Of a stretch of 64,000 bases of DNA, positions 1 to 12,339 are shown piece after piece. The DNA comes from Harmothoe impar (lineage: Eukaryota; Annelida; Polychaeta; Phyllodocida; Polynoidae): assembly GCA_947462335.1 (NCBI GenBank), contig OX381716.1:9310861-9374860 (forward strand), read 5' to 3'. Under the pieces are notes generated by a model that did not search any database, was not told the origin of the DNA, and saw only the letters and a list, made by a program, of their open reading frames with translations. Numbering within the stretch: the first letter of the stretch is position 1; every line of letters starts with the position of its first letter. A program made the position numbers and the translations under genes.

Positions 1-1695
1 TAAAGATGGTTTGTAGGAAAAGCAGGTATACCATTTGATGAAGGTTACTTGTTTTCCCTACTTTCACTCTTTGGCATACACACTGTACTACAGTATAGTA
101 AAGAGACTGCATGTACAGTATACATTATATATACTGTAGCAATGTGAAGCAGGTGCTTCAGGAAGGGACTGTACCAGATTTAGTTGGTGGTGGTAGATGT
201 ACAGCTATGGCTTCATAGGAAACAATAAACATTTCACCCTCTATGAAGGCCATTAGCTGTATATCTCTGATTACATTATTGTCTGTAAGTGTCCAGCCCC
301 GGCCAGCATCAAACCTATTTGGATAGCCTGGTAGCAGGCTGTCATCTCACCTCAATACACACATTTTGATTACATACATTTGGACCCTGACATTGCCCTC
401 AGAAAAGCTGCATTTGATGTGAATGGGATTCATTTGAAAGCTTATGCGGATAGGGTTAATGGCAAAGTGGAGAAAATCAGAGCACCATTGCAAGGCATGC
501 ACATTGTCCTTTGGAGGCCATGTTGTTACATTGTAGGCACCCAAAAACGAATCTTTAAATATTAATGTTGTATATCATGTTATATACTTTTGTATTTTCA
601 TTTCATCCAAATTGTAGATCATTCAAGTTGTATTGGCTCAGAATCTAAAGACTGTTTGATTTGTGTAATGCTATCCAGGTGGTAGCACTGAGCCTCTCTC
701 CTCCTGCTCATGGACTCCACATGTAAGTTTCTTCCCACCATTCATTCAGGTGATAAAGTCAGCCTATTACTTTAGAAACACATATTGTGGTACAAATACT
801 GTGAGAAAGGTAACATGTGCAATTGCTAAAGATTCTGTATTCAATCATTAATATCCAAGAAAATCCCTCTTACCTCTTCACATTAAAGGACTGCATGTAG
901 TCCATGCCCTTTTCCTAGAACAGCAAAATGTCATTTGAAAGTGAAGACTCTCCCTAATTCTTTTGTTTTGTGTAGGACATTTTGGTTGAAATAAATCACA
1001 GAGGAGAAGATGAGCTGGGAGGAATTTATGGCTTTAAATTGGACTGGTTCCCTCCTTGACATTGTCTTAACCCAGTTCCTGGATAACACAATTAACATGC
1101 AAGTCTGATTTGAAACTGTTGTTTGTTCACTTAGTACGGTTTGTAAAGTACTGATAATCAATTTACTACTTCAAATGAGCACTTACTGTATCTCAAGAAA
1201 CAATGTGTCTGTTTGTTACAGTGGTTTCTTCAGTAGGCAGGGACTGGAAGCAACTCTTTCAAAAGTCAGACTATTGCCAAAGTCAGGAGCAGAGACAATA
1301 CTAAAATCTGTTTACATTTGGATTGAATGTCAAGTCATGAATTTTTAAAATCTCAACGTAATCAATGATTTTTCAGACCTTTGCAGTGGATCAGGTTATA
1401 CATTATTTAGTTGACTATGTCCTATGCATTCATACGCTGCTGTTAAATACAATACCGGTAGTCAATAATGATGGTGTTATTATTCATGTGAAACCTTAAG
1501 GTTGCAGGTTGCAGGAACATAGTCAACATTGGCAAATCCAAGTGCTATAACATTGGCTATAACACTACTAATGTCACCTAGTTCATACAACCGCTAATCT
1601 CCCAGAAACATTAATTATGGAACCCTTAATGTTGTCTGTTTCTCGATGGCTGATAAGAAACAATAATGGTGGCAGGTGTGATAAACTACAGCAGT
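1..1695. other. No gene recognised
   Basis: AT-rich sequence in which I see no convincing exon, RNA gene or mobile element boundary. Open frames are short and have no recognisable motif. Parts near 1500-1600 weakly resemble sequence upstream of the dispersed repeat copy at 11.19 kb, so the repeat may be longer than the part annotated. Confidence 0.6.
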
Positions 1696-1880
1696 AATGG
1701 GGCATTACTTAGCTGTTAACTAGAACCAACCCAAGGACTTATGTGGTGTCTGGTAAAAGCCACAATACATCACTGATAGGGTGCATCTGTAATTATCCTG
1801 ACAAAGGCAGTTTTGACAGAGCTTTAATTAGCTCTGTTTTGTTGTGGGAGGATATTGAATGTGGTGGGTTGAAAGAGGAT
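1696..1880 (+). repeat. Dispersed repeat, copy 1
   Basis: This stretch matches 11189-11381 in the same orientation. The best shared block reads gtaaaagccac, then catcactgatag, then gtgcatctgtaattatcctg, then acaaaggcag, ending near gttttgttg and gaggatatt. The copies differ by many substitutions and small indels, so the duplication is old. No terminal repeats or coding capacity were seen. Confidence 0.7.
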
Positions 1881-4800
1881 TGGTTGAATTCATTTTCTAA
1901 AGGCTTGGATGGGAACAATACTGTATAACTGATTAGGGGGCACTGGTCTATGCCTTCATGTTTTGCTTTTAATGAGTGATCAAAGCTGTGGTCTAGATCC
2001 TACCCATGTTCTACCAAAATAGAAAGGGTCACAAGAGAAGACAAAGCCCTTCAATCAGTATGCAGATCACCAATGTTATTACCAGAATAAAAGGACAGCG
2101 TTGATTAAAAAGACCACCTTCTGCTGGTTTTGGAAAAAATTGTTGTTTTTGTGACCAGACCTTTCGATTACCAACACAATCTGCTAACAGCTGTCATTGA
2201 TTTTTGAGAAGCTTTTTGTTTGACATCTTTTTGTATCAAAGAAAAAGGTGAATGCAGTCATGACCACTATCATCCTCTGCTGGTAAAGTTGATCGGTATG
2301 ATATGTGGTCTTAGTGTAAATGCCTTCTTGCTTCATTATTTTATATGGCTTTAGTAACCGAAATGAGGCAAAATGCAGATCCTTTCTAGGTCTTCATAAG
2401 TAATATTGTAATTACAGTAATGAGTATAGCCAGCTGTAGAGTATATGAGTCTAAATGATGCAGTCAAGGTTGTTTCATACTGGCAGCAATTTACAAAGAT
2501 ACCTTCAGATTAATGCATATAGTCATAGTCTAGGACATATGTAATAGAAAAACCACATGATAAATCTGTACCATCTCACTAAGAAAGAAAGGCCTGAAGG
2601 TACACTTTTGCTACAGGATAGGGCACAGCTGCCATCCAGTCAAAGCACGTGAAATTTAATTGTGTCTTATATCAGATCATGGATTTCTACCCCATGAAAT
2701 GTACTTAACTTTAATTCAGGTCACATCATATCCTTTGCAGTAGATCTATACTTTCTAATATGTTGTCTCAATAGATAGTCCAATGGCACAGTCACTGTAT
2801 AGGAGATGTGTTTAGTGTATGTTCATTGGTAAGAGTGGCATGAACACATTGACATGAAATCCCAGCATGACACTTCAACAAGAAGACTTTGTTTTCTAAT
2901 GATGAAATTGGAATATCAACTGAATGATTTCAAGTTCAGAGGGCAGATTAGATGATTTATTACATATTAGCAGCCATTAAATTGCCATTAATGCAAACAA
3001 TGTCAGATAACTGCAGCTGTTTAGGGGGAAATGTTGGGAACCATAGAGTGTCTCACTTTAGTATAACACTATGTAACAGTGACCTTTATTGTCACGCATC
3101 TAGCATTTCACAGAACTACAAGGTTGATATACTCTTGAAGGGTCGGCATGATGTACCAATGCAGCACCTGCGACTCAATTGCCAGTGTCGCATTAGTGCA
3201 TCATACTGACAAATGTCATCTTTTAGCGACATTCATCCTTAAAGGGTTAAAATTGCACCCTGGTGCCTGTAGCAATCAGTGTAAATGTTCTGGTAGCCGT
3301 GAGCTCTATTCAAGTCACGTTTAGGTGGCTGACATAATGGAGGTTGGAGGAGGGGATTGGGTAATGGTGATGGGATTCTGATCAGCATAGAAGGGTTTGT
3401 CCACCAGGCAGTTAAGAAGTGGCTTCTACACAGACTGAAGGGTGCAGGCAGTACCCATCCCAGATTCTCAAGATTGTTGTTGTTGTTGTTATTTCGTTTA
3501 TTTTTATCCTGAGGAGATACATAACCTTTATAGATTGTATTTCTTGTATTCCACAGCTGTATAATATTATATAGTCCGTTAAGCGGTACTTAACGACAAT
3601 TCCTATGCGGATGTGGTAATTTGGGGTGTGAGTCTGGCCAGTTAATGGGCAGACTCACTGCCATGTTAGTTTAGTAATGGGATGCACATAATTTTGAATA
3701 GTAAGTAAGTTAGATTAATCCAATGTAATGAGGCTAGGATAAAGTTCTTGTTGGTTGGTATAGTAGTACCAACGGCCTCTACATATAATACATTTGAATA
3801 ACATTCATGGAGAAGAATAAGATAGGATAGAAGAGAAAAGATAGTAATAATAGAGAGAGATGTGAAAGATTAGGAGAAATCGTAGGGGTAAAAAAAGAAA
3901 AAAATATATAGATGGGTGGGGGCCATATCAATGGCACCCATCCATCATATGTGCAAGAGCCTCAGATGTAATATCATAGAGCAACAATCCCATGTTGTTA
4001 TTAGGGGAAATAATATGTGTGTGTGTGGACTTACTCACCCCCCCTATCCCGGGGGTATGGATGGGTGGGGGGAAGGGGGCTGGTCATACATCAGGTAAGG
4101 ACTGGATTTTTTTGTCATATTCTTTTTCCAACCAAGTATTGAACTCAGTTACAGTCCTATGCATTCTTGTGGATAACTTTTTGCAACATATTCTGACCGT
4201 GTCAATGGTGGGGCACTATTCTACTACATTTGTACATTTGGATGACTCACAACATGGTGGTTAAACAAGGGGAGTGGGATGATGGTAATGTGATGCTGTT
4301 CCAAAGAGGGCCAAAGTAGGTACTTTGTAGTTTTGGCGAGTGCCTAAGGTTTGTCAGTTTCATGCCCTCCACATCTAAATAGCTGGGTGTGAGTCTGTTG
4401 AAGTGGTGAAATGAAAGAACAAAACAATTGCACTTTGGTAATACTTGATGAACACAAATTGATTAAGACAAATTGGAGCCAAGGGCTTAGTTTATTGGAC
4501 ATTCATGACCAGATTACTCATTTTAAATCTACCGTTACTGTCCTGTTAGAAAATAACATCTCAGATTGTGCTTTCTTTTGGAAGTTATCTGGAGAGAATC
4601 TACCAAAGAGAGGTCTATTTTTCTTCTTCTTTTACCATCTATGGTGAATGAAGTTATCTCATAGAGAGGCTACATCCATATCCCATGTTAGGGTCTGCCC
4701 AGCTTCTACGTGAATGCTCTTGCTCACAACTGTCTGACGGAGACTGCTGTTCTGCTGTTGAGTGGTCTCACCCTCATTCCCTATCACACCCTTACTAGCA

Positions 4801-6366
4801 ACACAGTCAGACCCAACGGTAATCACTGCTGAATGATTTAGTGACTCCTATCTACAAAAACATTTACTTTTGCCAATGATTAATATTTGTGTTATCTTTT
4901 TGACATGACCAAACTGGACAGTTTATTCAAATGTTTCCAAAACAGACAGACTCTGATTATTTCATGGCAAAGATCACAAGGAGCTTCTTTTTTGTAGTTT
5001 TCAAAATACTTTTACGAGCAACTAGGTACCATTGTAGGTAGTGTAGTGTGCAGGTATAGCTCGGGGCAGCAATGTGGGGTCCGACATTTCCACAACCCGT
5101 TACAGGTAAGCATTCATCTGTTGTCATCATACATTTACTATTGCAGTGGTGGTGAGTGACTTATTTTTCATGATTCCATCCATTTGGTTCCTTACTAACC
5201 CTCTATGCAATCAATTTCAATAATATTGTGTACTTTTGCTCCCTGCTTGAAGGGTTTGCCATGATTTTTGAAATTACGGATAGGAATAGACCATTTATTG
5301 CTGCATTAGAAAGGGTCTGGTCGGTGTAATAACGGCAGTAATTCTGATTAGTTGCCTCCCCGGGTTCTTTTATGTTGATAGAGGAAATGTCAAACGACCT
5401 TGGCAATTGAATTTGCTAGCTTTTTTCATGAAGGACATTTTTGCCCCCTAACCGAAGGGGTCACAATACATTTCATAACCCAAAATGAAAACTCAGACAT
5501 TACTTTTGACCTTTCACTACTGTATTTACATAAAACAGGATGGCAGTCACCATTACCCTTTAAGGACAGCAAAGTAACACACCAAATGCATTATGCCCTT
5601 GCTGCTTTGTAGGTCATGTCCATAGTTCACCAGATTCCAAACCCTTCAGGGTTGAAATGTCCCCAAAGGGTCAGCATTTTTATGTATGAATGCAGACCTT
5701 GTAAGTAACTTGTGAGGGCTGCATGACACCAAGAGCATTAAAGCAGAATATAAAATTTAAGAGTTGTTTCTTGGTGAAGGCATTTCTGTCACTGATGTGT
5801 AGCATTTACACAGAGGAGCTTGTCATGGTCACCAACACAAATACACCCATCCTCCTTATGTGTTGCCCTTACCAATATTTGTGTTCTTGAAGGTTGTAAA
5901 ACGTTAAGACTGACTCAGATATCATTCTTCCTCAACAGAAAAACTATTGGGTTTGAAATAACATTGCTGAAACAAACATTCTCTGCCCTGCATGCTTCAC
6001 CACCTTCTTTAAGAGTTTTTTCAATTCATCAGAATAACCTTGGGCTAGGGTAATCCTTCCTGATGAGTCATGCAGGGCCCACATGTTTGCATGCTCAGGG
6101 ACCTGTGGTGCGCTAAGCAGAAAGGGATTTGCTGATCACTGATTGGTCAGGGGAGGACATTGCATGCAGCTATCAGGGCCAATCTGTGGTCACACAGGGC
6201 ACGGTACATGCAAGGCTGCTGGGTGGAAGCTTTCAGATGGTAGAACCTAAGAGTGATATTTTGACTTTGTAAACCTGGAGTCACTTCTGCAAAGTATTGG
6301 ATAAAAATAACCTATAAACATGTTGGCAAACTATATCATTCTATTTCATCATAGTGCATGATAGTT
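1881..6366. other. Non-coding, no gene recognised
   Basis: No supported gene in about 4.5 kb. A short (GTT)n microsatellite lies near 3476-3491, and a G/C-run-rich patch near 4036-4080. Sequence near 3040-3245 ends in ccttaaagggttaa and resembles phrases around 49.5-49.75 kb, which suggests an old dispersed repeat. Short open frames here lack conserved motifs or splice context. Confidence 0.55.
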
Positions 6367-6368
6367 TT

Positions 6369-6515
6369 CCCAGTAAACAAAAAACGTTATACAACCTTCT
6401 GTAACGTTATTTAACGTTATATAACGTTTCTCTAAGGCTCCTCACTATGGCATAACGTTAAACACAATTTTAGAACGTTATTTTGACATAAAATAATGTT
6501 TTTTTGTTAGCTGGG
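6369..6515. mobile_element. 147-bp MITE with CCCAG termini and TT flanks
   Basis: Starts cccagtaaacaaaaaacgtt and ends aatgtttttttgttagctggg, which are inverted and imperfect copies of each other over about 20 bases. Both sides are flanked by TT, consistent with a 2-bp target duplication. The interior holds about six AACGTT words (taacgttatttaacgttat and similar). It has no coding capacity, so it is a non-autonomous DNA transposon. The same terminal structure and TT flanks occur in the larger element at 57583-58647. Confidence 0.7.
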
Positions 6516-6517
6516 TT

Positions 6518-7019
6518 AGGTCTTTTAAGACTTTTATCTGAAATTCTGTAGCAAGAGATGTTTATCATTGGACAAAATAATCACAGCTCAATCAGTTTCC
6601 CTCAACTCAGGTGTAAAGCAAAGTGAGGCAAACTGAGTACAATCAGCTCTGTTGTACCAATCAGTGCCAATTACTGCCCCCTCACCCTGCTGATTAACTA
6701 GGCTTTGGATTAAGGAATCCTTGGTAAAGAAATATTCCTGATTAGAAAATTGACTCATTTCAATCAGCGTTGTTCTGTTTGATTCCTCATACAAAAGCTC
6801 AGAAGTTTGACTTCAGAAATAGATACCCAGTGAAATGTGACATTACTTCAATGTAAAATGAACCTGAATTCTGTGACTGTTTTGTCTTTTGATGGTTTTA
6901 TGTCTGGCATGGATATTTCCAAATGGACATTTATCCCAATAGTAATATAGTAAGGCTAAATATTAACACGACAAGTCTACCTTAGATAATCTAGGAGTTT
7001 ACATTTATAATAAAGCTCA
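6518..7019. other. No gene recognised
   Basis: Unique-looking AT-rich sequence between two MITEs. I see no exon or RNA gene. Confidence 0.5.
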
Positions 7020-7268
7020 GGCCAAAAAAGAAGAAATGTTTGTTTCAGGTAACATGGCAAAAAAATGTAGGGTCGGTAGGTTGCATTTTTTTTTAAACTT
7101 TTTTTTTAAAACATCAAAGTACTAGCCTGCCTCTCCAAAGACCCTGACATTGGCCAAAAAAGGGTAAAAATACGACAATTTCTTCAATATTGCATAAAGA
7201 AGTGTAGGGTCGGCCCTATTTTGATAGGGTGGGTCTGGTGACCTGACACAAACCTCTTTTTTTTGGCC
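7020..7268. mobile_element. MITE with ~30-bp GGCCAAAAAA inverted repeats
   Basis: The left end ggccaaaaaagaagaaatg continues into tttgtttcaggtaac. The right end, reverse complemented, reads ggccaaaaaaaagaggtttg continuing into tgtcaggtcacc, giving imperfect terminal inverted repeats of about 30 bp. TCA flanks both ends and may be a 3-bp target duplication. The 249-bp interior has two gtagggtcgg words and no coding sequence. I cannot assign a superfamily. Confidence 0.65.
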
Positions 7269-7731
7269 TCAGGGACTATATTGACACATAGTGTGCTTAG
7301 TGCCTTAAGCCTTTACAGCATGACCGTAAAGGGAAAAGTAGCTCGCGAGTTGACGTCACTTAAAGAGTATTAGCTGTACAAGTTAACCTGACTACAGCCA
7401 CTGAGCAAGACTAACAAGCCATTCTGCAATTCAGCTGTCTCACTCATGTCACGCCCCTCACATCCTGCCATCAAGCTGTCCCTCCCTCATGCCCTATCAT
7501 ACTCCTCACTAATGACTCCATCCAAGCAGCACGGTCTAACGTTACAGTAAAGGTCACAGCCTCATTGTTAATCCTAAAAATGACTTGCCTTCTAATTCTC
7601 ATCCATGAACATTAAGAAAAAGGCCTTACCCTTTATGTTATCATTAGACGTAAAGGTCATTTCAAATTGGGTACCATGCTACTACGTGCAGCCTGTGCAA
7701 GGCCAATTACTCAGTTTAGGTTCAACCATAT
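7269..7731. other. No gene recognised
   Basis: Sequence between a MITE and an LTR, with one CRE-like tgacgtca near 7351. No gene is evident. Confidence 0.5.
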
Positions 7732-8115
7732 TGTAGCAGCGACGGAGGGGGGGCTGTCAGTTCACAGGCCCCTCCGCCGCCCATGGCGTGAGTTGTATAT
7801 AAAGTTAATAGTTACTACGCCGGATGAGGGAGGAGAAGGTTGGCTCCGCCGCTGAAAGAACGGCGGAGTCGGTGGAACCCTCGCCGACGTGGAGACGTTC
7901 GAAACGGGGAACGTCTCTGCATCGGAGAAACGTCATCACGCTATATAAGCAAGGGGCGGCGGAGGGTTCAGTCAGTCTGGTTTGACGCTTGAAGCAGAGA
8001 GGATCTCCGCCAAGACTTAGCTGGTGTGGCAAAGGAGAGCCAGGGCAATAAAGTATCTCCAGTTCAACTTTACTTAACGAGTTCTGTCTCCTTCCTATTT
8101 ACGGCGGACGCTACA
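7732..8115 (+). mobile_element. 5' LTR of a Ty3/gypsy-like retroelement
   Basis: The 384-bp segment starts TGTAGC and ends GCTACA, a perfect 6-bp inverted pair of the TG...CA type used by LTRs. Inside are a TATA box (ctatataagc, 7941-7950) and an AATAAA signal (8047-8052) in the order promoter then polyadenylation, as expected for U3-R. It is directly followed by TGGTGACAGCAGTG (8117-8130), a plausible tRNA primer binding site, and then by a gag fragment. GC-rich palindromic blocks (ggcggag, cctccgcc) are frequent. No matching 3' LTR was seen in the window. Confidence 0.75.
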
Positions 8116-9240
8116 TTGGTGACAGCAGTGTTTCACTCTTAAGAAGACAGGAGTAAGCACTTTAATGTGCCAACGAGGAAGAAGGATGGCGGAAGCTCAG
8201 GGATAGGAGGAACTGGAAAAAGGATTGCCGGGCTCCAGCGTACAAATGGTGGACGAGGAGGTATCGTTCTGAACGGCGGGGGCGGCCCCGGACGCTATCA
8301 ACAGAGGGGACCGGACTGCCGAGCCAAGGGAGAGGGCGGCGATACCGGAGAAGGAGGCAAACAGATGGGACTGGGACGACCAGGGGGCAAGAACGGGGGG
8401 AAGGAACAAAGCGGAGGACAACCCAGAAAGCACGAAAGATCACGGCGGCGAGGAAACCGGCGGAGGACACTCCGAGGGTGCCGTTGCCGCCGGGATTTGG
8501 CCTGTGGGATGAAACGGACGGGCAGGGTGAGAACCGGCCGAAGCAGTTAGGACAACGGTGGGGGTTATGGCCCGGAGAGAGGGAGAGGGACCATGGATGG
8601 ACCCCGGACGACATGCCAGCGGAAACCCGGGAGGAGGAGCGGGGGAACCAGTGGAATCAGGAGGTAGGAGGACGATGGGCGAGGGATCCGGGGACCGACG
8701 GCTGGCGGAGAGAAGGGAGGAGGGAGAACCCAGCGGAGATTGACCGGTGGAAGGGCGAAAGGAGGAACCCAGGAGGAACGAGGCAGAGGGACCCAGACCA
8801 GGCGCCGGCAGAGACCGGGGCTGGACGGGCTCGGGGGTGAAACCAGTAAGCAAGCTGACAAAGTTTGATGGGTTGGGGGACCTGGTGGATTATTTCAACC
8901 ACTTCAACTTGTGTGTGAAAGTAAACGGATGGTCCGAGAAGGCGGCGGGCATGTTCTTGGGGTTGAGCCTGGATGGTCAAGCCAGGCGGCTGCTGTCGGG
9001 AATTCAGCCGGCAACGGCGGAGGGGTATCGGAAGCTCAGGGAAGCGCTGCTGCTGAGATACGAACTGCCGAACAAGAAGGAGACCTACAAAGCGCTCTTA
9101 CGAACGAGGGTAAGGAAACCAGGGGAGAGCATGCAGGCACTGCAGCAGGAACTGATGAAGTATACGCGGCTGGCATACCCGGAGGCAGAGGCGAAGATGG
9201 TGGATGCACTGGTGATGGAATGTCTAGTGTGTCAGGAATA
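8116..9240 (+). pseudogene. gag: Truncated gypsy gag with decayed leader
   Basis: The region after the LTR is very GC-rich and encodes Arg/Gly/Glu-rich reading frames that shift between all three frames, so the N-terminal part of gag is decayed. From about 8747 to 9240 one frame encodes a recognisable Ty3/gypsy gag core: KLTKFDGLGDLVDYFNHF, then GWSEKAAGMFLGLSLDGQA, then a helical segment to MVDALVMECLV. A TGA at 8741-8743 closes the same frame just upstream. After about 9240 the sequence changes to AT-rich repeat with no nucleocapsid knuckle, protease or pol. The element is a 5' remnant, unlike the fuller gypsy copy at 53.5 kb, whose gag belongs to a different lineage. Confidence 0.7.
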
Positions 9241-9320
9241 TAGGGAATCTTTTTTCATTGATATATAAATATACAGCTTTCTGGCAAGATAACTTGGACA
9301 TTCTTTTGGAAAAAGTTTAG

Positions 9321-9650
9321 AACCAAAAGGTTGTATGGCAAGATAGAGCTGTTTGACAGGATAAATGCCTAGTAATGTATGCCATTTGCCTGTAACCAAA
9401 AGGTGCTATGTCCATATAGAGCCTTTTACCAGGAACAGTGTCAAGCATTTCTTGACACATGTATAAAGCCAAAAGATCCTATATCAATATATGACCTTTC
9501 GGCACAAAAGGGACCAAGCATTTCATGCAATGTGTTTGAAAGCAAAAGGCCCTATGTCAAGATAGAGCCTTTCGGCAGGAAAGGTGTCCAGCATTTTGTG
9601 CTATGGGTCTAAGGCCAAAAGGTCCTATATCTTGGTAAGACCTTTTCTTA
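9321..9650 (+). repeat. 73-bp tandem repeat, ~4.5 copies
   Basis: Units begin aaccaaaagg at 9321, 9394, about 9467, 9540 and 9612, a near-constant 73-bp period. Each unit carries ccaaaaggtcctatatc followed by gatagagcctttt, which are partly self-complementary and could form a short hairpin. Copies diverge by roughly a quarter of positions. The period is not a multiple of three and no frame is conserved. Confidence 0.75.
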
Positions 9651-11188
9651 GTGAAATAATGAGCTATTGTGTAAGATATTGTGTGAACCAAAATAGTGTA
9701 TTTTGAAATGAAATGTTTTGGCACTAGGAGAATTCTTCATTATGACACATAAATCAGTGCCAAATGGTTCTACATTAAACATTCTGTTATTTAACACCAA
9801 CCACTCTTTAATCTTGGACAGGATTCTTTCAGATATTCACCTGCCTAACAAAAAACAATATTGCGATAGTTTCCCTTGAAAAGAAGGGCTAATCTTAAAA
9901 TTAAAAAGTTTTTCTTGATTTACTCAGAATAACTAAAAAGTGAGATAAGACCTTCTGGTTATTAGCCCTCGATACTCAATCAAAATAATCTGTGTATTTC
10001 ACTAACCTCTCAGCTTACAATAGGTTAATGCCAGAGGTGATATATTCTGACTCTCTCAGTCTTACAAGGTTAAATGTAGAAAGGTCATTGCCCTTGGCCT
10101 CTGGCTTTGACATTGCCCCAGAGGACAGAGTAATTGGAATAGTGCAGAGACCTCTAGCACAAAAGCAGGGCATTGATGTGGAGTGTGTGTGTTGTGGGGG
10201 GGGTCATTGGGTTACACTGTAGGCTTTTATAGCAAAGTGGACTTGGCTGCAGTTCCCCTTAATTAATTTAAATTTGGCCAAGAACTTTACTACAATGGAG
10301 TCTGAGGTAGCCCGGACTCAGTGTGGCTGGGAATGGTGCTGTGGGATGGCAGTTACCTGTGCATCAAAGAGCGTCAGCATCCTTTAGCAAAATAGTATCC
10401 TGGTGTTACAACATGAGTGGTGGTTTGTAGCTGGTCAAGGACAGTAGACATGTCAGCTAATTAATTTAAAAAAAGGCTGTGGTCAGAAAAAGGTTACATA
10501 TATATGCAACTGCTAAATGTACTGTAGACAATAGTGTAATGTCAAATAATGATCCCTCCTTCCCTCTCTTCCTTGTAAAGGTGTGCATGTGGCCCATGAG
10601 CTTTACTCACTACTTAAACATAAAGGTCACTACAAGTTGGAGACTCTCTCCAGTTCTCCTGCTACATGTGTTACATGAGAATTCATTTCTTCAAATGCTT
10701 CACCATGAAAGTTCAGTTTGAGACTTGGGTTTAAACTAGAACCATTTTGCAGAGGGGATGCTTTGAGGATCTACTGTCTTGGTTGAATTGAAGACAATTC
10801 CTGTGAAGTCACATGATCAATAGCATACAGATCAAGAGAATGGCTAAGTCCAAATATATGACAGATCCGTCTGATCAACCCATCATTAAGGTCACAGGGT
10901 CAATCATATAGAACACAGCATCAGATGGAAGCAATTATCTATTGTGTCAAAGGTAGATCCGAAATAAAGAAAGCAATACAATTTGCGGATGAACAAAGGA
11001 AATAAGGCCACCATTGCTGTAACATATGGACGTACTGGTGCATTAACTAGACAGCAGGCTGTAGTGACATGGTTAAAAAGGGGCAACCCCAGTGCTATAA
11101 AACTGACTACTACACCACAGCCATCACCTAGCCCAAGTTTGTTTTTAGAAAAACAATTAACTGTTACAGATGTGGTGAACAAAGGCAC
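9651..11188. other. Non-coding, no gene recognised
   Basis: AT-rich sequence with only short unrelated open frames. A run of nine Gs lies near 10195-10203. Nothing else could be supported. Confidence 0.5.
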
Positions 11189-11381
11189 TGATGGGGCTTT
11201 CATTAGCTGTTAATTAGAACAAACCCAGAGGCTAATGTGGTATCCGGTAAAAGCCACCTGACATCACTGATAGAGTGCATCTGTAATTATCCTGACAAAG
11301 GCAGATCTGACAGAGATTTAATTAGGAATGTTTTGTTGCGGAAGGATATTGGATCTGCTGGGAGGGTTGAATAGAAAGAGG
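11189..11381 (+). repeat. Dispersed repeat, copy 2
   Basis: Second copy of the repeat at 1696-1880, in the same orientation. It shares gtaaaagccac, tgcatctgtaattatcctga and caaaggcag, with scattered differences. No coding content. Confidence 0.7.
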
Positions 11382-11599
11382 TTCGGTTCAGTGCACAGAG
11401 AAACAGTCCCTGATAGCTGAGAGATGCTCATGAATTTATCAATGGTTACAGCGCACCGATTTGCATATTGTTGTTGTTTATAATTCTATTGGCTCAAGAA
11501 ACACAAATAATACAGAAGGTTTGTCGTTTGATGACCAAAGCAGACTATTTTTCAGAAGAATGTCATGGTTTACAAAGGAAATTATAATAAATAATGATG

Positions 11600-11825
11600 T
11601 TTAAATCATGATATGTTATGATTAATCATATTCAGGTAAAATTGTGATAAATTATGTTTTTCCACTCAATGGGTAAAATTATGATGAATCATAATATGTT
11701 ATAATGAATCATAGTTAGGCAAAATCATGATAAATTATGTTACCCTTTCAATGAGTAATATCATGTTAAATCATGATAATTTATGATTGATCATGGTCAG
11801 ATAAAATCACAATAAATCATGATTC
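11600..11825 (+). repeat. ~82-bp AT-rich palindromic tandem repeat, ~3 copies
   Basis: aatcatgatatgttatgatt-like blocks recur at 11604, 11687 and 11769 (spacing 83 and 82). Each unit contains several ATCATGAT or AATCATAAT palindromes plus a caatgggtaaaat-like spacer. It abuts the large 33-bp minisatellite. Confidence 0.7.
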
Positions 11826-12339
11826 TCAACTGGTCCAAAAACTTTTGGTGTCTTCCTGTCAACTTTTGGGGTCATCCTGTTAAGGGTTCAAATACTTCTG
11901 GTGTCTTCCTTTCATCTTTTGGTGTTTCCTGTGAAGGGGTTCAAATAATTTTGGTGTATTTCTGTCAAAGGGTTCAAATACTTTTGGTGTTTTCCTGTTA
12001 AGGGGTTCAAATACTTTTGGTGTCTTCGTTTCAACTGGTCAACTTTTGGGGTCATCCTGTTAAGGGTTCAAATACTTCTGGTGTCTTCCTTTCATCTTTT
12101 GGTGTTTCCTGTGAAGGGGTTCAAATAATTTTGGTGTATTTCTGTCAAAGGGTTCAAATACTTTTGGTGTCTTCCTGTTAAGGGATTCAAATACTTTTGG
12201 TGTCTTCCTTATACATGGTCCAAAAACTTTTGGTGTTTCCTGTGGAGGGCTTCAAATACTTTTGGTGTCTTCCTCTCAACTGGTCCAAAAACTTATGGTG
12301 TTTCCCCTCAACTGGTCCAAAAAATGTTGGTGTTTCATG

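Noticed and set aside
8162..8861. Overlapping 100-150-codon frames on both strands of the gypsy leader
   Set aside because: GC-rich decayed gag leader; only the plus frame from about 8747 has recognisable gag similarity.
9321..9650. tRNA genes suggested by the 73-bp period
   Set aside because: No cloverleaf, A box or B box could be laid on the unit.
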